Assembly: GCF_019317285.1 (NCBI RefSeq)
Contig: NZ_CP079218.1
Location: 1,860,001-1,924,000 of the forward strand
Source: Pedobacter sp. D749
Lineage (GTDB): Bacteria; Bacteroidota; Bacteroidia; Sphingobacteriales; Sphingobacteriaceae
Direction of reading: 5' to 3'
Length of the DNA: 64,000 nt
Shown here piece after piece: positions 33,406-43,964 of the stretch. The notes under the pieces were generated by a model, which worked only from the letters and a program-made list of their open reading frames with translations, searched no databases and was not told the origin of the DNA. The translations under genes were made by a program, and so were the position numbers. Positions within the stretch are counted from its first letter, which is position 1; every line of letters starts with the position of its first letter.

Positions 33406-36123
33406 TTATACCGGGTGGTAAAAGTTGAAGATATTTACATTAATAGTTGTATTAGGTTTTATCACATCCGTGTTGCTCCACTTTGTTCGTTGCGAGTAGT
33501 TTTCTTTTCCAATAACAACATAGTAGTACTTCGGCATTTGTATTACCGATATCGTTATCGGATTACCCGCCTGCTCGCCCAGAGGAATTGGTGCTTCAAT
33601 ATTGTCGTTTTTTACATTGATCACCGTAAGCGTTCTTGCCCGGTGGTTACCCACAAATAACAACAGGCCATCGGGAGATAATTTAAGGCAGGAAGGTGTA
33701 TCAATGGATGAATAAACGGTTTCAACTTTTCGATTATTTGTATTGATAGCGAGCACTTTATTCTCTTTGATACAGGCTACATACAAAGTTTGCTCATCAG
33801 CACTTAAAGTCATGTCGAAAGGTTGAGCGCCAATGTCTATTTGGTACGGGATCAGATCTTGTGGGATAACGGAAATGAGGTTGCTATTTTCATAAGCCAG
33901 ATAGGTTTTTTGTTCCTTTGTGCCTACAGCTGGTTCAACCATTACAATCACTTTGCCGCTGAGTTGAGTTTTGGTAAATTCAATCCGGCCGTCTCTGGTA
34001 TATGTGCTGGTGAGTAAGCTGAGGTCATCATTATTAGGAATATACAATACCGATGAATTACCGCTATTAAAACCTATAAATGGAGCACCAGTTCCATAAA
34101 TTGGTTGATGTCCAGTTTCAATTCTTAAATTGTTAGGATCCTCCGAATTCAAATAAGTGGCGCGATAAGTCTCAGCTTGTTTAAAGCTCACATAAAGTTT
34201 TTTGCTATCGGGCGAAAAACGCATTGGCATTGGATGATCTGCAGCATCTGGAAAAGCAGTAAAGTTCCCTAGCCCTTGCTGGTTTAAGATGTTTTTTACA
34301 TAAATACCATGGCGACCACCATCTCCAATATTGTAATAGGCTAAGAGTCCTTTCTCCGAAAGTAAAGCAAAACTGTTAAAATTGGTTTTGGTCGTAACAA
34401 GACCAATATCTAGAGTTAGGCAAATAGAATAAAGTTCATCTTGTCCATTGTGGAAGGATATAAAATCTACATTTTTATATTTACATTGAACCACCCTGGG
34501 GCGATCCCCTTTTTTATCGGTATTAAATGGCAGCGATCTTACCTTTCTATTTTCATATTGGTATACTTTTAGCGTTTTAGTAACATTGGGAAGTTCATAG
34601 CCATAAGAACGCGCAACCAGTTTATATTCGAATCGGCCATCTAGTTCTATCAGTTTGCTGGTGCTGTTTTTTACATCAATTTCTTCATTGCCAATGTAAA
34701 GTTTCAGCTGCCTTGCATCGCGAACGGTCCATGAGAGATTGACTATGGTTTTTACTCCTTTTACAATGATGGCTGGGGTGGCGATAAATGATTGGATTTC
34801 TGCTACGCGCTGTTTTACATCAATGGTGATGCTTGTACTTGCTTTGCTATTGCCTGGTCCATAAGCGGTGGCTTCAAATGTAGTAGTTGCGGCTGTAGGT
34901 GGTACCGGTAACAGTAGCGGTTCATACTGGGTTAGCTCAATCTGGTGCTCTCCAGGTTTTGGGACCGTACTTAGTATAATGCGCTCATTATCCCTGCTTT
35001 TATAGGCGATTTCCAGTTTGTTTGCTAAAGATGTAGCCCAGGACAGGCCTACGTTTTCGCCTACTGTAATCGAAGCATTATTTCTATTAAAGTTAAGTAT
35101 TGATGGGGTTGCTACTTTTTTAATGAGTTGAAAACGGAAAACATGATCGGCGAATTTACCAAAACTGTTCACCTGCACGTACATCAAACTAATTCCTTCA
35201 ACGGTATCCATATCTGTAACCAGTCTACGGATATTGAAGGAGAAGGACGTAAACTCTTTGATGGTTTGGGGATCTGCAATCCATTTCCAGGAAGGCGAAT
35301 CAGCATTGCGCCTTAGTTTCCAACCTACCTGATTTGAATTGATTTCAATGTAATTTCCAAGATCTGTTGTCGTAATCTGATGGGGATAGGTACCAAACAA
35401 AAACATGATCGTAATGCTTGCTTCCTTAATTTCCCCGCCTGGTTTGAAAATTTCGATATCTGTATCGGTAGTGAACAGCAGTTTAAAGCCATTTTTAATT
35501 TGCGATCCCGCATCGTAGGTGAGGTAGATCGGCAGTGCCGCATTCTCAAATTGCGAATCCTTTAGCAGCGAAACTTTAGCATGGGGCCGATCTGTTTGCG
35601 TGTTAATAGGATATACCAAATCTGTATATGAGACCGCTAAAGGCAATAAGGGCCTGGAATCTTTAGGTGTGATCACCGTTAATACTTTACTAAGCGAAGG
35701 ATTAAGATCAGCATAGTCTGGTACAGCCGTTGTTTTGATGAAAAAATATCCCCCATCATCTGTTTTGCAAAAGATGTTTTTGATCACAAAGCTGAAACTT
35801 TTGTCTGGCTGTACAATCAAATCCTCTTTACAAACAAACTTCCATACCGCCCATTTTTTATCGAGGAGTAAAACAGGTTCCCAACCTTCAATGTTTCCAA
35901 ACTTTAAATCCTTCACAGGGTCTACATCCCCATATCTAAGAAAAGGCATACTGAATTCCAGGCTCGATGGTGTTTCGCCACCCTTAAACGTAATACCTGC
36001 ATTAGATCTGTTGATGAAACTAAAGGTAAGTTCGTTAAAAGTCAGGTCGTCTGTTCGGTACAGTGTGTTCTGTCCAATTTTGTTTAAAACCGTGAAGTAA
36101 TTTGCCGTAAACTTGTTTGCCAT
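33406..36123 (-). CDS. Ig-like plus beta-propeller protein, tandem paralogue B
   Basis: This 905-aa protein has no visible signal peptide. Residues 1-330 are beta-rich without a family I recognise. Two Ig-like modules follow: SILNFNRNNASITVGENVGLSWATS near 340-365 and IQSFIATPAIIVKGVKTIVNLSWTVRDARQLKLYI near 440-475. From about 520 to 890 lie YVTN-type beta-propeller blades, for example GAQPFDMTLSADEQTLYVACIKENKVLAIN and PSCLKLSPDGLLLFVGNHRARTLTVIN. The last 40 residues are a separate tail ending NVNIFNFYHPV. The upstream gene (36209) is a paralogue of exactly the same length. Beta-propellers of this type usually bind proteins or sugars; no function is known here. Confidence 0.65.
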   Translation of the reverse strand: MANKFTANYFTVLNKIGQNTLYRTDDLTFNELTFSFINRSNAGITFKGGETPSSLEFSMPFLRYGDVDPVKDLKFGNIEGWEPVLLLDKKWAVWKFVCKEDLIVQPDKSFSFVIKNIFCKTDDGGYFFIKTTAVPDYADLNPSLSKVLTVITPKDSRPLLPLAVSYTDLVYPINTQTDRPHAKVSLLKDSQFENAALPIYLTYDAGSQIKNGFKLLFTTDTDIEIFKPGGEIKEASITIMFLFGTYPHQITTTDLGNYIEINSNQVGWKLRRNADSPSWKWIADPQTIKEFTSFSFNIRRLVTDMDTVEGISLMYVQVNSFGKFADHVFRFQLIKKVATPSILNFNRNNASITVGENVGLSWATSLANKLEIAYKSRDNERIILSTVPKPGEHQIELTQYEPLLLPVPPTAATTTFEATAYGPGNSKASTSITIDVKQRVAEIQSFIATPAIIVKGVKTIVNLSWTVRDARQLKLYIGNEEIDVKNSTSKLIELDGRFEYKLVARSYGYELPNVTKTLKVYQYENRKVRSLPFNTDKKGDRPRVVQCKYKNVDFISFHNGQDELYSICLTLDIGLVTTKTNFNSFALLSEKGLLAYYNIGDGGRHGIYVKNILNQQGLGNFTAFPDAADHPMPMRFSPDSKKLYVSFKQAETYRATYLNSEDPNNLRIETGHQPIYGTGAPFIGFNSGNSSVLYIPNNDDLSLLTSTYTRDGRIEFTKTQLSGKVIVMVEPAVGTKEQKTYLAYENSNLISVIPQDLIPYQIDIGAQPFDMTLSADEQTLYVACIKENKVLAINTNNRKVETVYSSIDTPSCLKLSPDGLLLFVGNHRARTLTVINVKNDNIEAPIPLGEQAGNPITISVIQMPKYYYVVIGKENYSQRTKWSNTDVIKPNTTINVNIFNFYHPV

Positions 36124-36208
36124 TTTTTTAGTATTGGGTATTATATATTGTTGCCATAGGCATCCCTACAGAAAAAACTGAGAACCGCCTTTTATTTTTT
36201 AATCAAAA

Positions 36209-38926
36209 TCATCCTGGTTTATAAAAATTGAACATGTTCACATTGAGCGATGTATTTGGTTTAATGATGATTGTATCGGTCCATTTTGTTCTTTGTGAGT
36301 AGTTTTCTTTCCCAATAACAACATAGTAGTACTTCGGCATTTGTATTACCGATATCGTTATCGGATTACCCGCCTGCTCGCCCAGAGGAATTGGTGCTGC
36401 AATATTGTCGTTTTTTACATTGATCACCGTAAGCGTTCTTGCCCGGTGGTTACCCACAAATAACAACAGGCCATCGGGAGATAATTTAAGGCAAGATGGT
36501 GTATCAATGGATGAATAAACGGTTTCAACTTTTCGATTATTTGTATTGATAGCGAGTACTTTATTCTCTTTGATACAGGCTACATACAAAGTTTGCTCAT
36601 CAGCACTTAAAATCATGTCGAAAGGTTGAGCACCAACGTCTATTTGGTACGGGATCAGATCTGATGGAATAACGGAGATGACGTTGCTATTTTCATAAGC
36701 CAGATAGGTCTTCTTTTCCTTAGTGTTTATATCTGGTTCAACCATTAACATCACCTTGCCGCTGAGTTGAGTTTTAGCAAACTGGATACCACCATCTCTG
36801 GTATATGTGCTGGTGAGTAAGCTGAGGTCATCATTGTTAGGAACATATAATACCGATGAATTGCCGCTGTTAAAACCTATAAATGGGGCACCAGTTCCAT
36901 AAATGGGTTGGTATGCTGTTTCAATTCTTAAATTTTTAGGATCCTCCGAATTCAAATAAGTGGCGCGATAAGTTTCAGCTTGTTTAAAGCTCACATAAAG
37001 TTTTTTGCCATCGGGAGAAAGACGCATGGGCATTGGATGATCTGCAGCATCTGGAAAAGCAGTGAAGTTCCCTAGTCCTTGCTGGTTTAAGATGGGTTTT
37101 ACATAAATGCCATGGCTACCACCATCTCCAATATTGTAGTAGGCTAAGTGCTCTTTATCCGAAAGTAAAGCAAAGCTGTTGAAATTGGTTTTGGTCGTAA
37201 CAACACCAATATTTACAGTTAGGCAAATAGAATAAAGTTCATCTTGTCCATTGTGCAAGAATATAAAATCTACCAATTGCTGCTTAAGTTCAATGACTCG
37301 CGGGCGATCACCTTTTTTATCGGTATTAAATGGCAGCGATATTACCTTTCTATTTTCATATTGGCATACTTTTAGCGTTTTAGTAACGTTTGGAAGTTCA
37401 TCGCCATAAGAACGCGCAACCAGTTTATATTCGAATGGGCCATCTAACTCTACCTGCTTGCTGGTGCTGTTTTTTACATCAATTTCTTGATCACCAATGT
37501 AAAGTTTTAGCTGACTTGCATCGCGAACGCTCCACGAAAGGGTTACCGTGGTTTTTACTCCTTTTACAATGATGGCTGGGGTGGCGATAAATGATTGGAT
37601 TTCTGCTACGCGCTGTTTTACATCAATAGTGACGCTTGTACTTGCTTTGCTATTGCCTGGTCCATAAGCGGTGGCTTCAAATGTAGTAGTTGCAGCTGTA
37701 GGTGGTACCGGTAACAGTAGCGGTTCATACTGGGTTAGCTCAATCTGGTGCTCTCCAGGTTTTGGGACCGTACTTAGTATAATGCGCTCATTATCCCTGC
37801 TTTTATAGGCGATTTCCAGTTTGTTTGCCAAAGATGTAGCCCAGGACAAGCCTACGTTTTCGCCTATTGTAATCGAAGCATTATTTCTATTAAAGTTAAG
37901 TATTGATGGGGTTGCTACTTTTTTAATGAGTTGAAAACGGAAAACATGATCGGCGAATTTACCAAAGTTGTTCACCTGCACGTACATCAGGCTAATTCCT
38001 TCAACGGCATCCATATCTGTAACCAGTCTACGGATATTAAAGGAAAAGGACGTAAATTCTCTGATGGTTTGAGGATCTGCAATCCATTTCCAGGAAGGCG
38101 AATCAGCATTTCGCCTCAGTTTCCAGCCTACCTGGTTGGCATTGATTTCAATACTATTACCAAGATCTGTTGTGGTAATCTGATGGGGATAAGGACCAAA
38201 CAAAAACATGATCGTAATGCTTGCTTCCTTAATTTCCCCGCCTGGTTTGAAAATTTCGATATCTGTATCGGTAGTGAACAGCAGTTTAAATCCATTTTTA
38301 ATCTGAGATACAGGGTCATAGGTGAGGTATACCGGTAATGTGGCACCCTCATATTGAGCATCTTTCAACAGCGAAACTTTAGCATGGGGCCGGTCTGTTT
38401 GCGTGTTTATTGGATATACCAAATCTGTATAAGAGACTCCTAAAGGTAGGGAGAGCTTTGAACTTTCGGGCGCTATAACCGTTAGGCCTTTGCCCAATGC
38501 AGGTTCAAGATCGGCATAACCTGGTACGGCTATTGTTTTGACGAAAAAATATCCCCCATCATATGTTTTGCAAAGGATCTTTTTGATCACAAAGCTGAAA
38601 CTCTTTCCGGGAAGCAGTTCGATATCATTTTTACAAACAAATTTCCATACCGCCCATTTTTTATTGAGCAGCAAAGCAGGCTCCCAACCATCAATGTTGT
38701 CAAATTTAAAATCCTTAACGGGATCTATATCTCCATCTCTAAGAAAGGGCATACTGAACTCGAGGCTGGATGGATTCTCTCCACCCTTAAATGTAATAGC
38801 TGCCTGAGATCTGTTTATAAAACTAAAGGTAAGCTCATTAAAATCGATATCATCTGTCCTGTACAGATTATTTTGACCATTTTTATTTAAAATCGTGAAA
38901 TAATTTGCTGTAAACTTAGTTGCCAT
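36209..38926 (-). CDS. Ig-like plus beta-propeller protein, tandem paralogue A
   Basis: This 905-aa protein aligns end to end without length change to the one at 33406-36123. Similarity is uneven: residues about 1-210 and short internal stretches (near 530-560 and 710-740) differ, whereas about 215-520 and 760-885 are almost identical, also at DNA level. Domain plan is the same: an unknown N-terminal part, two Ig-like modules and YVTN propeller blades. There is no signal peptide. Its stop is 85 bases before the paralogue and its start is directly adjacent to the stop of the 1358-aa gene (38927). It belongs to the same transcript by position. Confidence 0.65.
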   Translation of the reverse strand: MATKFTANYFTILNKNGQNNLYRTDDIDFNELTFSFINRSQAAITFKGGENPSSLEFSMPFLRDGDIDPVKDFKFDNIDGWEPALLLNKKWAVWKFVCKNDIELLPGKSFSFVIKKILCKTYDGGYFFVKTIAVPGYADLEPALGKGLTVIAPESSKLSLPLGVSYTDLVYPINTQTDRPHAKVSLLKDAQYEGATLPVYLTYDPVSQIKNGFKLLFTTDTDIEIFKPGGEIKEASITIMFLFGPYPHQITTTDLGNSIEINANQVGWKLRRNADSPSWKWIADPQTIREFTSFSFNIRRLVTDMDAVEGISLMYVQVNNFGKFADHVFRFQLIKKVATPSILNFNRNNASITIGENVGLSWATSLANKLEIAYKSRDNERIILSTVPKPGEHQIELTQYEPLLLPVPPTAATTTFEATAYGPGNSKASTSVTIDVKQRVAEIQSFIATPAIIVKGVKTTVTLSWSVRDASQLKLYIGDQEIDVKNSTSKQVELDGPFEYKLVARSYGDELPNVTKTLKVCQYENRKVISLPFNTDKKGDRPRVIELKQQLVDFIFLHNGQDELYSICLTVNIGVVTTKTNFNSFALLSDKEHLAYYNIGDGGSHGIYVKPILNQQGLGNFTAFPDAADHPMPMRLSPDGKKLYVSFKQAETYRATYLNSEDPKNLRIETAYQPIYGTGAPFIGFNSGNSSVLYVPNNDDLSLLTSTYTRDGGIQFAKTQLSGKVMLMVEPDINTKEKKTYLAYENSNVISVIPSDLIPYQIDVGAQPFDMILSADEQTLYVACIKENKVLAINTNNRKVETVYSSIDTPSCLKLSPDGLLLFVGNHRARTLTVINVKNDNIAAPIPLGEQAGNPITISVIQMPKYYYVVIGKENYSQRTKWTDTIIIKPNTSLNVNMFNFYKPG

Positions 38927-41900
38927 CTATTTTTTATTATTTGTTAACAATAACCATCCTTCTCTGATCTCCTGGGGTACATTACTTAAATTGGCCTGAT
39001 CATCTGCAGGTTTAACCTGCTGTGCTGTCCAAACCTCGAGTTCTTTTTGTAACCAGCTCCACTCGCCACCACTCTGGGCAGGCACAGGCATCAGCGGATT
39101 TGGCATCAGTTCGCTACGCATGGCATAAAGTACTGGACTGGTTAAAAATGCCATATTGAGGTTTTCCAGTGCATCAGCATATTGCGATGGTGGAATATCG
39201 ATGGCTTTAGCCGGAAGTACTCCGGTGGTAGCATGTACGCTACCACGGGGATCTAGCAGCAGGGTTACAATGGTTTCTTGCGTAGCATCCTTAAGGGCCA
39301 ATTCGATATCATTGTTGGTACGCTTTACAACCATTCCGGATTTAGCTTCTCCAACAGAGATGGAACGATACACTTTGTAGGCATCCTGTGCTTTAAAGTA
39401 ACCCAACAAGCCATCATTGGTTTGAGCAGTTTTACCTAAACGAACCGGGAATTTAACTGCTGTAAATCCGTTATCCACTCGATCTATCGAGCTTTCCGAA
39501 GCAAACTGATCTACTTCCTTTTGCAGGTCATCCCAACCGTTGCTATACGCAGGTGATCCTTTGAGTTCTATGCCCAGGCTAACCTGAGCAACCGCGATTG
39601 GAGAACTCATCAATACGGCATTGCTTCCGGATTGCTGATAACCGCCTGGCTTCATCGATCTAAATGACAAATCGTTCGCTTGCAAGAAGTCTTTCAGGTA
39701 TTCGCCTTTGTTATTGTTATATAAGGCAATGATCAGGTTCTTTATTTCTTCATTTACTTTTTTACCAGCTTCAGTCGCAAAGTATTTCGAAAGGTTAGCC
39801 TCAGCATCACTACCAACAACCGGAGCCACCTGCCAGAGCACGCTTTTTCCGTCTTCAGAAAGGCTTAGCGACCCAATAGCGGTTCCCTCGGCCCTGTAAA
39901 ACCATAGGCCAGGCTGAAGATGGTTGGCCATGATCCATCCACAAACGGGAGTAGTACTTGGGTGCGAATTCGTTTCCAGATTTTCGTGATTAGCAGCAAG
40001 CCACCTGAACTGCAACCGGCTTGGTTGGGCAATTCTTGGAGCCAGGTAAATAAAACCTTGATTGTTACCCTGATTTGTTTTAAGGCTTTCGGCAATGATC
40101 AAATTCGACATTACATTAACCTTGGGTGCTTCCAGCGTGTAACCAAATGCATCTACAATGGTTAACGATTCTATCTGCAAATAACCTCCACGGATAGGAT
40201 TGTAATATTTTTCTGGTTTAGGGGCACTTTTGTTCAAACTGCCAACCACATTGCGTACATCAATATTGGTGAATTCCTGCAGATCATCTTCCACCAGGTC
40301 TGTAACCTCCAGCTGCATTACCTGATCACGCATTACCAGGCCATTATTAAAGCCATTCAGCGATTGCGAAAGTATCGATCTTTGTTTCTTCAGTTTTTCC
40401 TGAAGATCACTAAGTGCGGTTGTGGTACCAGCTGGTTGCGAATCTATGTATTTTTGGAGTTGTTCATGAAGGTTATCTTTAACATTGGGGGTAAGAAAAA
40501 TAGCGTTTTGCATCGGTTGAGGTTTTTTCCCCAATTCATAGTTATGCTTGTTGTCGCCATTTTCCAGTATAAAATTTTTAGTAATGAAATCTTTGCTATA
40601 AGCAATGTCTTTTGTTGAACCCGATTTTTTGTCGGCCACCGGGAAATAATTCACTTTCCATGATAGGAGATATGGCAGCCATGGGTTTTTGTCCCATTCA
40701 ACAAAATAAACGGGAGAAGGTACCGTACCACTAATTTTTAATTTGCTTTCCGGACCAATGCCAGCAGAAATGAGAATGTATTGTAAACGTTTGAGTTCAT
40801 TTTCCGGAAGATTTTTGACCACTAAATTTAACGAATAGCCATCATCTTTCTTCAGGTAAGAACCGAACAGATAATCATAATCTGCAGCACTTACTATACT
40901 TTGGATCTGATCCATGGCTGCTAACGAAAGCACCAACGGAAGCGTTGGAATTAAATACTTTTCTCGTTCATTCCTGAGGATCAGTTGAATGTCTTTTTGC
41001 TCCATTGTTGATCCGGCAGCCTTACAAAGCAAGCTTGTTACCAAAGGATTAAGCAAACAGCTTTCGGTAAAAAGTGCATAAAACTGGTTGGCATGAGGCA
41101 AGGGCATGTTGTTTGGCAGCTGCGGTGCATCCTTTCCTTCAAAAACAAACTCACCTTCATTTCCAACAACATCTTTTGGTATTACAAGCTTGTTCACCAA
41201 CTGTGATGACAGGCGGCAAACCATGGATTTATTGGCCATGAAACGTCCATCGCCTCCATATCTTTGGGGAGGAGTGATTTCATCGCCCTGGAATAAAACA
41301 ACTGGTTCGGCTGGTTGCCAATACCGTAGTGCCGAATTCCTGATCAATTCATATTCCTTTGGAATGAGTTTCTTTATGGCCTCAATTTTTTCTTTTATCA
41401 GCTCTTTGTCATTAGCATCAGCTTTTGCATTCAGCTCCTCTATCTGTTTAGCAATAAAGCCCTGTACATTGCCTATTTCCAGGTTATCATGATCATGGTT
41501 ATCTTCATCTTTACGCACCAGCTGTATAAATCTGTACCAATCCATAAAAATCTGGATCCTTGCCGATTCGATTTCATTCAAATTGCGATCGTAATCAAAC
41601 TGGATTTTGTTCAGTTCGTTAAGCAGGGTGCCTAAACTTTTGTTCAGACTTTTTAAGCCTGTTTTATCTTTGTCACTATCAATTTTAGAGATTTCCCAAA
41701 ATTCGCCACCTCCGGAACCGTTAAAACCGTTGGTGTGCAGCTCAATGTTCAGCTGTTCAGTGCGGTCTACCTCTTTCAGCAATAAAAGGTCTTTAAGCTT
41801 GCCCAATTGCAGTGCATTCAATAACCATTCAACATCTTTTGGATTGGGCATATTACTCACCTTGCCCATGAGGGCGGCCAATGCCTCTGTTGCAGTATTG

Positions 41901-43003
41901 CCCACCGCAACCCTCATATTCTTGCTAAGCTCCCTAAAAGCAGGTTCTGTACCGTTCCATTTTACATTATTGATTGTACCTGTATAAAGTGTATGGGTAA
42001 CATCAGGTAAAGTTTCAGCAACGCTGGATGGAAGGGACCATTTGCACCTGTTCAATAAGCCATCTAAAAAATTAAAGCCTAATGACGACAATGCATTAAT
42101 CACACTCAGTTGTTCCCCGGCATCGAGACCTTTTTTTAGCACGTAAGCACCATCCTCAATATAAACCGAATAATAGGCGTTTAAAATTTCCTGGTCTTTT
42201 GCCGTCGCATCTTCCAACAGCCTTTTAAAATCAGCCTGGTTAAACTGAAGTGGCAATTGGTTGATGGGATCGTCTTCTTCGTTGTGGTACCAACCAATTA
42301 CCTGGTACGATAACAGGATAGCACCAGGAAATTCTTTGAGGTCTGCCTGTTTATCAAAAAAACCGAAAGCACTTTTGCTGGTACTGTAAGATGCAGAAAA
42401 TGTGGGCGAACCATAACCCAAAGCATTTAATCCGTTGGCGTATTCTTCATTTGTATTTGGTGTTATACCTTTCAGTTTTTGCTGATGGTTTGTTCGCCAG
42501 GTTTCATATGATAAAACACGACCCAGGTAACGGTACAATGGTTTATTCCTACCGGGAGCGTCCGTGTTATAGGGTACAGCAGTTGCCGGCCGGCCTCCCT
42601 TGGCCTCGCTAGAGATATAGTTACTTTCTACCACCCAGGATCTGATTTTATTTACCGGATTGGCCGGATTTGAAAGGTCAGAAGCTACTCTTGTTACCAA
42701 CCAACGATCTGGTGTTTTTGGAAAGGTAACAGCACCCTCGCCATCCTGACGGGTTGCTCCCTTTGTTAGTCCATCGGGCAGGGCCCAGTGTAAATGCACA
42801 CCAGGGTCCTTTGGTTCTAATTTTGTGCCGGACACTAATGATTCTGTTATAAATGGCCTTTTCTCACTTTTTGACAAAGGCAACGTACTAAAATCATAAG
42901 TTTCTGGCTGAAATTTCGCACCAACTGATTCGGCAACACACATGGCTTCGATATTCATCGGAACAACCAAACCCAGGCCGTCTGCAATTAAATTTGTTTT
43001 CAT
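38927..43003 (-). CDS. 1358-aa protein of unknown function with coiled coils
   Basis: There is no signal peptide or membrane segment. The N-terminal part contains VHLHWALPDGLT (69-80) and PDRWLVTRV (98-106). Heptad-like coiled coils are seen at about 450-560 (LNELNKIQFDYDRNLNEIESARIQ, then IAKQIEELNAKADANDKELIKEKIEAIKK) and at about 860-900. Later parts are beta-rich (PLYLGR-type and FQWLAANHEN-like strands), and the end holds LMPVPAQSGGEWSWLQKELEVW. I do not recognise a named family. The sequence reads as a large scaffold or structural protein (inference). It lies between the 315-aa gene (13-base gap) and the paralogue pair (no gap), which indicates one operon. Confidence 0.6.
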   Translation of the reverse strand: MKTNLIADGLGLVVPMNIEAMCVAESVGAKFQPETYDFSTLPLSKSEKRPFITESLVSGTKLEPKDPGVHLHWALPDGLTKGATRQDGEGAVTFPKTPDRWLVTRVASDLSNPANPVNKIRSWVVESNYISSEAKGGRPATAVPYNTDAPGRNKPLYRYLGRVLSYETWRTNHQQKLKGITPNTNEEYANGLNALGYGSPTFSASYSTSKSAFGFFDKQADLKEFPGAILLSYQVIGWYHNEEDDPINQLPLQFNQADFKRLLEDATAKDQEILNAYYSVYIEDGAYVLKKGLDAGEQLSVINALSSLGFNFLDGLLNRCKWSLPSSVAETLPDVTHTLYTGTINNVKWNGTEPAFRELSKNMRVAVGNTATEALAALMGKVSNMPNPKDVEWLLNALQLGKLKDLLLLKEVDRTEQLNIELHTNGFNGSGGGEFWEISKIDSDKDKTGLKSLNKSLGTLLNELNKIQFDYDRNLNEIESARIQIFMDWYRFIQLVRKDEDNHDHDNLEIGNVQGFIAKQIEELNAKADANDKELIKEKIEAIKKLIPKEYELIRNSALRYWQPAEPVVLFQGDEITPPQRYGGDGRFMANKSMVCRLSSQLVNKLVIPKDVVGNEGEFVFEGKDAPQLPNNMPLPHANQFYALFTESCLLNPLVTSLLCKAAGSTMEQKDIQLILRNEREKYLIPTLPLVLSLAAMDQIQSIVSAADYDYLFGSYLKKDDGYSLNLVVKNLPENELKRLQYILISAGIGPESKLKISGTVPSPVYFVEWDKNPWLPYLLSWKVNYFPVADKKSGSTKDIAYSKDFITKNFILENGDNKHNYELGKKPQPMQNAIFLTPNVKDNLHEQLQKYIDSQPAGTTTALSDLQEKLKKQRSILSQSLNGFNNGLVMRDQVMQLEVTDLVEDDLQEFTNIDVRNVVGSLNKSAPKPEKYYNPIRGGYLQIESLTIVDAFGYTLEAPKVNVMSNLIIAESLKTNQGNNQGFIYLAPRIAQPSRLQFRWLAANHENLETNSHPSTTPVCGWIMANHLQPGLWFYRAEGTAIGSLSLSEDGKSVLWQVAPVVGSDAEANLSKYFATEAGKKVNEEIKNLIIALYNNNKGEYLKDFLQANDLSFRSMKPGGYQQSGSNAVLMSSPIAVAQVSLGIELKGSPAYSNGWDDLQKEVDQFASESSIDRVDNGFTAVKFPVRLGKTAQTNDGLLGYFKAQDAYKVYRSISVGEAKSGMVVKRTNNDIELALKDATQETIVTLLLDPRGSVHATTGVLPAKAIDIPPSQYADALENLNMAFLTSPVLYAMRSELMPNPLMPVPAQSGGEWSWLQKELEVWTAQQVKPADDQANLSNVPQEIREGWLLLTNNKK

Positions 43004-43016
43004 CTGGATATTCCGT

Positions 43017-43964
43017 TTATTTAATTATGAAATTAACTGCTTCTGCGCCGGCAACCATTTCGAGCGCAAACTCTGCAGCCGTAAACGAATCTTTATAATC
43101 AACTCCTTTATTAAGCGCGTCCTGCATGCCAGCCGCCAACTTATTGATTCTTATAACCCCGGTATTTCCCGCACGCATGTACGATAACTTTTCATCCCTG
43201 GGGTTGAGCACAATTGGCTTAATAACCTTTTCGTCTATTTGAGTACCAGGTTCCTGACCAACTCCTTTATCGGCCAGGTTCCTGAATGATTTCTGAAGCG
43301 TCTCTGATTTCTCAAATCCAAAATGAAGTACTTCCGGATGCTCATTGATCCTGATTCTGTTCACTATGCCTTCGTACATGCAAAGCAGCACATTTGGACT
43401 CAGGTGATCCATGCGCAGCAATTGACAGGGCACATCATTAGCTCCGAAAGCGGCAACCTGCATGCCTTCCCAATCTTTTACCACACCAGAGCGCAATAAG
43501 AAACCGGTAATGGTTTCTGATGCTTTATTAGGTTCGGCATTTAATAAACCAGATTCTTTTTTATTTAAATGGATAGACAGATGCCCTAAAGCTTTACCAC
43601 GCTCTGATTTTAATGATTTGCGTGCAAATAACTTAAGCTTAGGAAGATGAACTTCATCATGGGTGTAGTCTGATGAAGCGGTACGGCCAATGCTCAGCGC
43701 TCCATCTGCCAGATAACTTAACCAGGTAGTGTCACAGTGAAAAAACCTGATCGATTCCATAGGCAACATCTCCATATCGGGTACCAAATAGTTAAAAGGT
43801 ACACCATGCAGCAACTTGAGTCGCCCAAGCCAGTCAGATAGTTTCTGCTCGGTAGAATCAGTTGGCGACGAGGAAGCCTTCAACGGTTGGTTATAGTTTA
43901 ATAAATTCCTTAATTTATCCGGATTACTTAGCGTATCCAGCATCTCTGCTCTATCAATTTTCAT
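43017..43964 (-). CDS. 315-aa protein of unknown function in the large array
   Basis: It has no signal peptide. The strongest-looking block is residues about 46-90: WLGRLKLLHGVPFNYLVPDMEMLP followed by ESIRFFHCDTTWLSYLADGALSIGR, which reads as a compact conserved core. The rest is mixed alpha/beta, with IRINEHPEVLHFGFEKS near 220 and an Ala-rich last helix (AAEFALEMVAGAEAVNF). I know no named family for it. Its start overlaps the end of the 509-aa gene by 11 bases and the 1358-aa gene follows after 13 bases, so the three are tightly coupled and probably act together. Confidence 0.6.
   Translation of the reverse strand: MKIDRAEMLDTLSNPDKLRNLLNYNQPLKASSSPTDSTEQKLSDWLGRLKLLHGVPFNYLVPDMEMLPMESIRFFHCDTTWLSYLADGALSIGRTASSDYTHDEVHLPKLKLFARKSLKSERGKALGHLSIHLNKKESGLLNAEPNKASETITGFLLRSGVVKDWEGMQVAAFGANDVPCQLLRMDHLSPNVLLCMYEGIVNRIRINEHPEVLHFGFEKSETLQKSFRNLADKGVGQEPGTQIDEKVIKPIVLNPRDEKLSYMRAGNTGVIRINKLAAGMQDALNKGVDYKDSFTAAEFALEMVAGAEAVNFIIK

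Noticed and set aside
33406..38926. Assembly duplication of one 905-aa gene
   Set aside because: The copies differ in many coding positions, especially at the N-terminus, so they are true paralogues.
41106..41987. Two plus-strand frames of about 127 codons inside the 1358-aa gene
   Set aside because: These are shadow frames of a long gene, without domain features.
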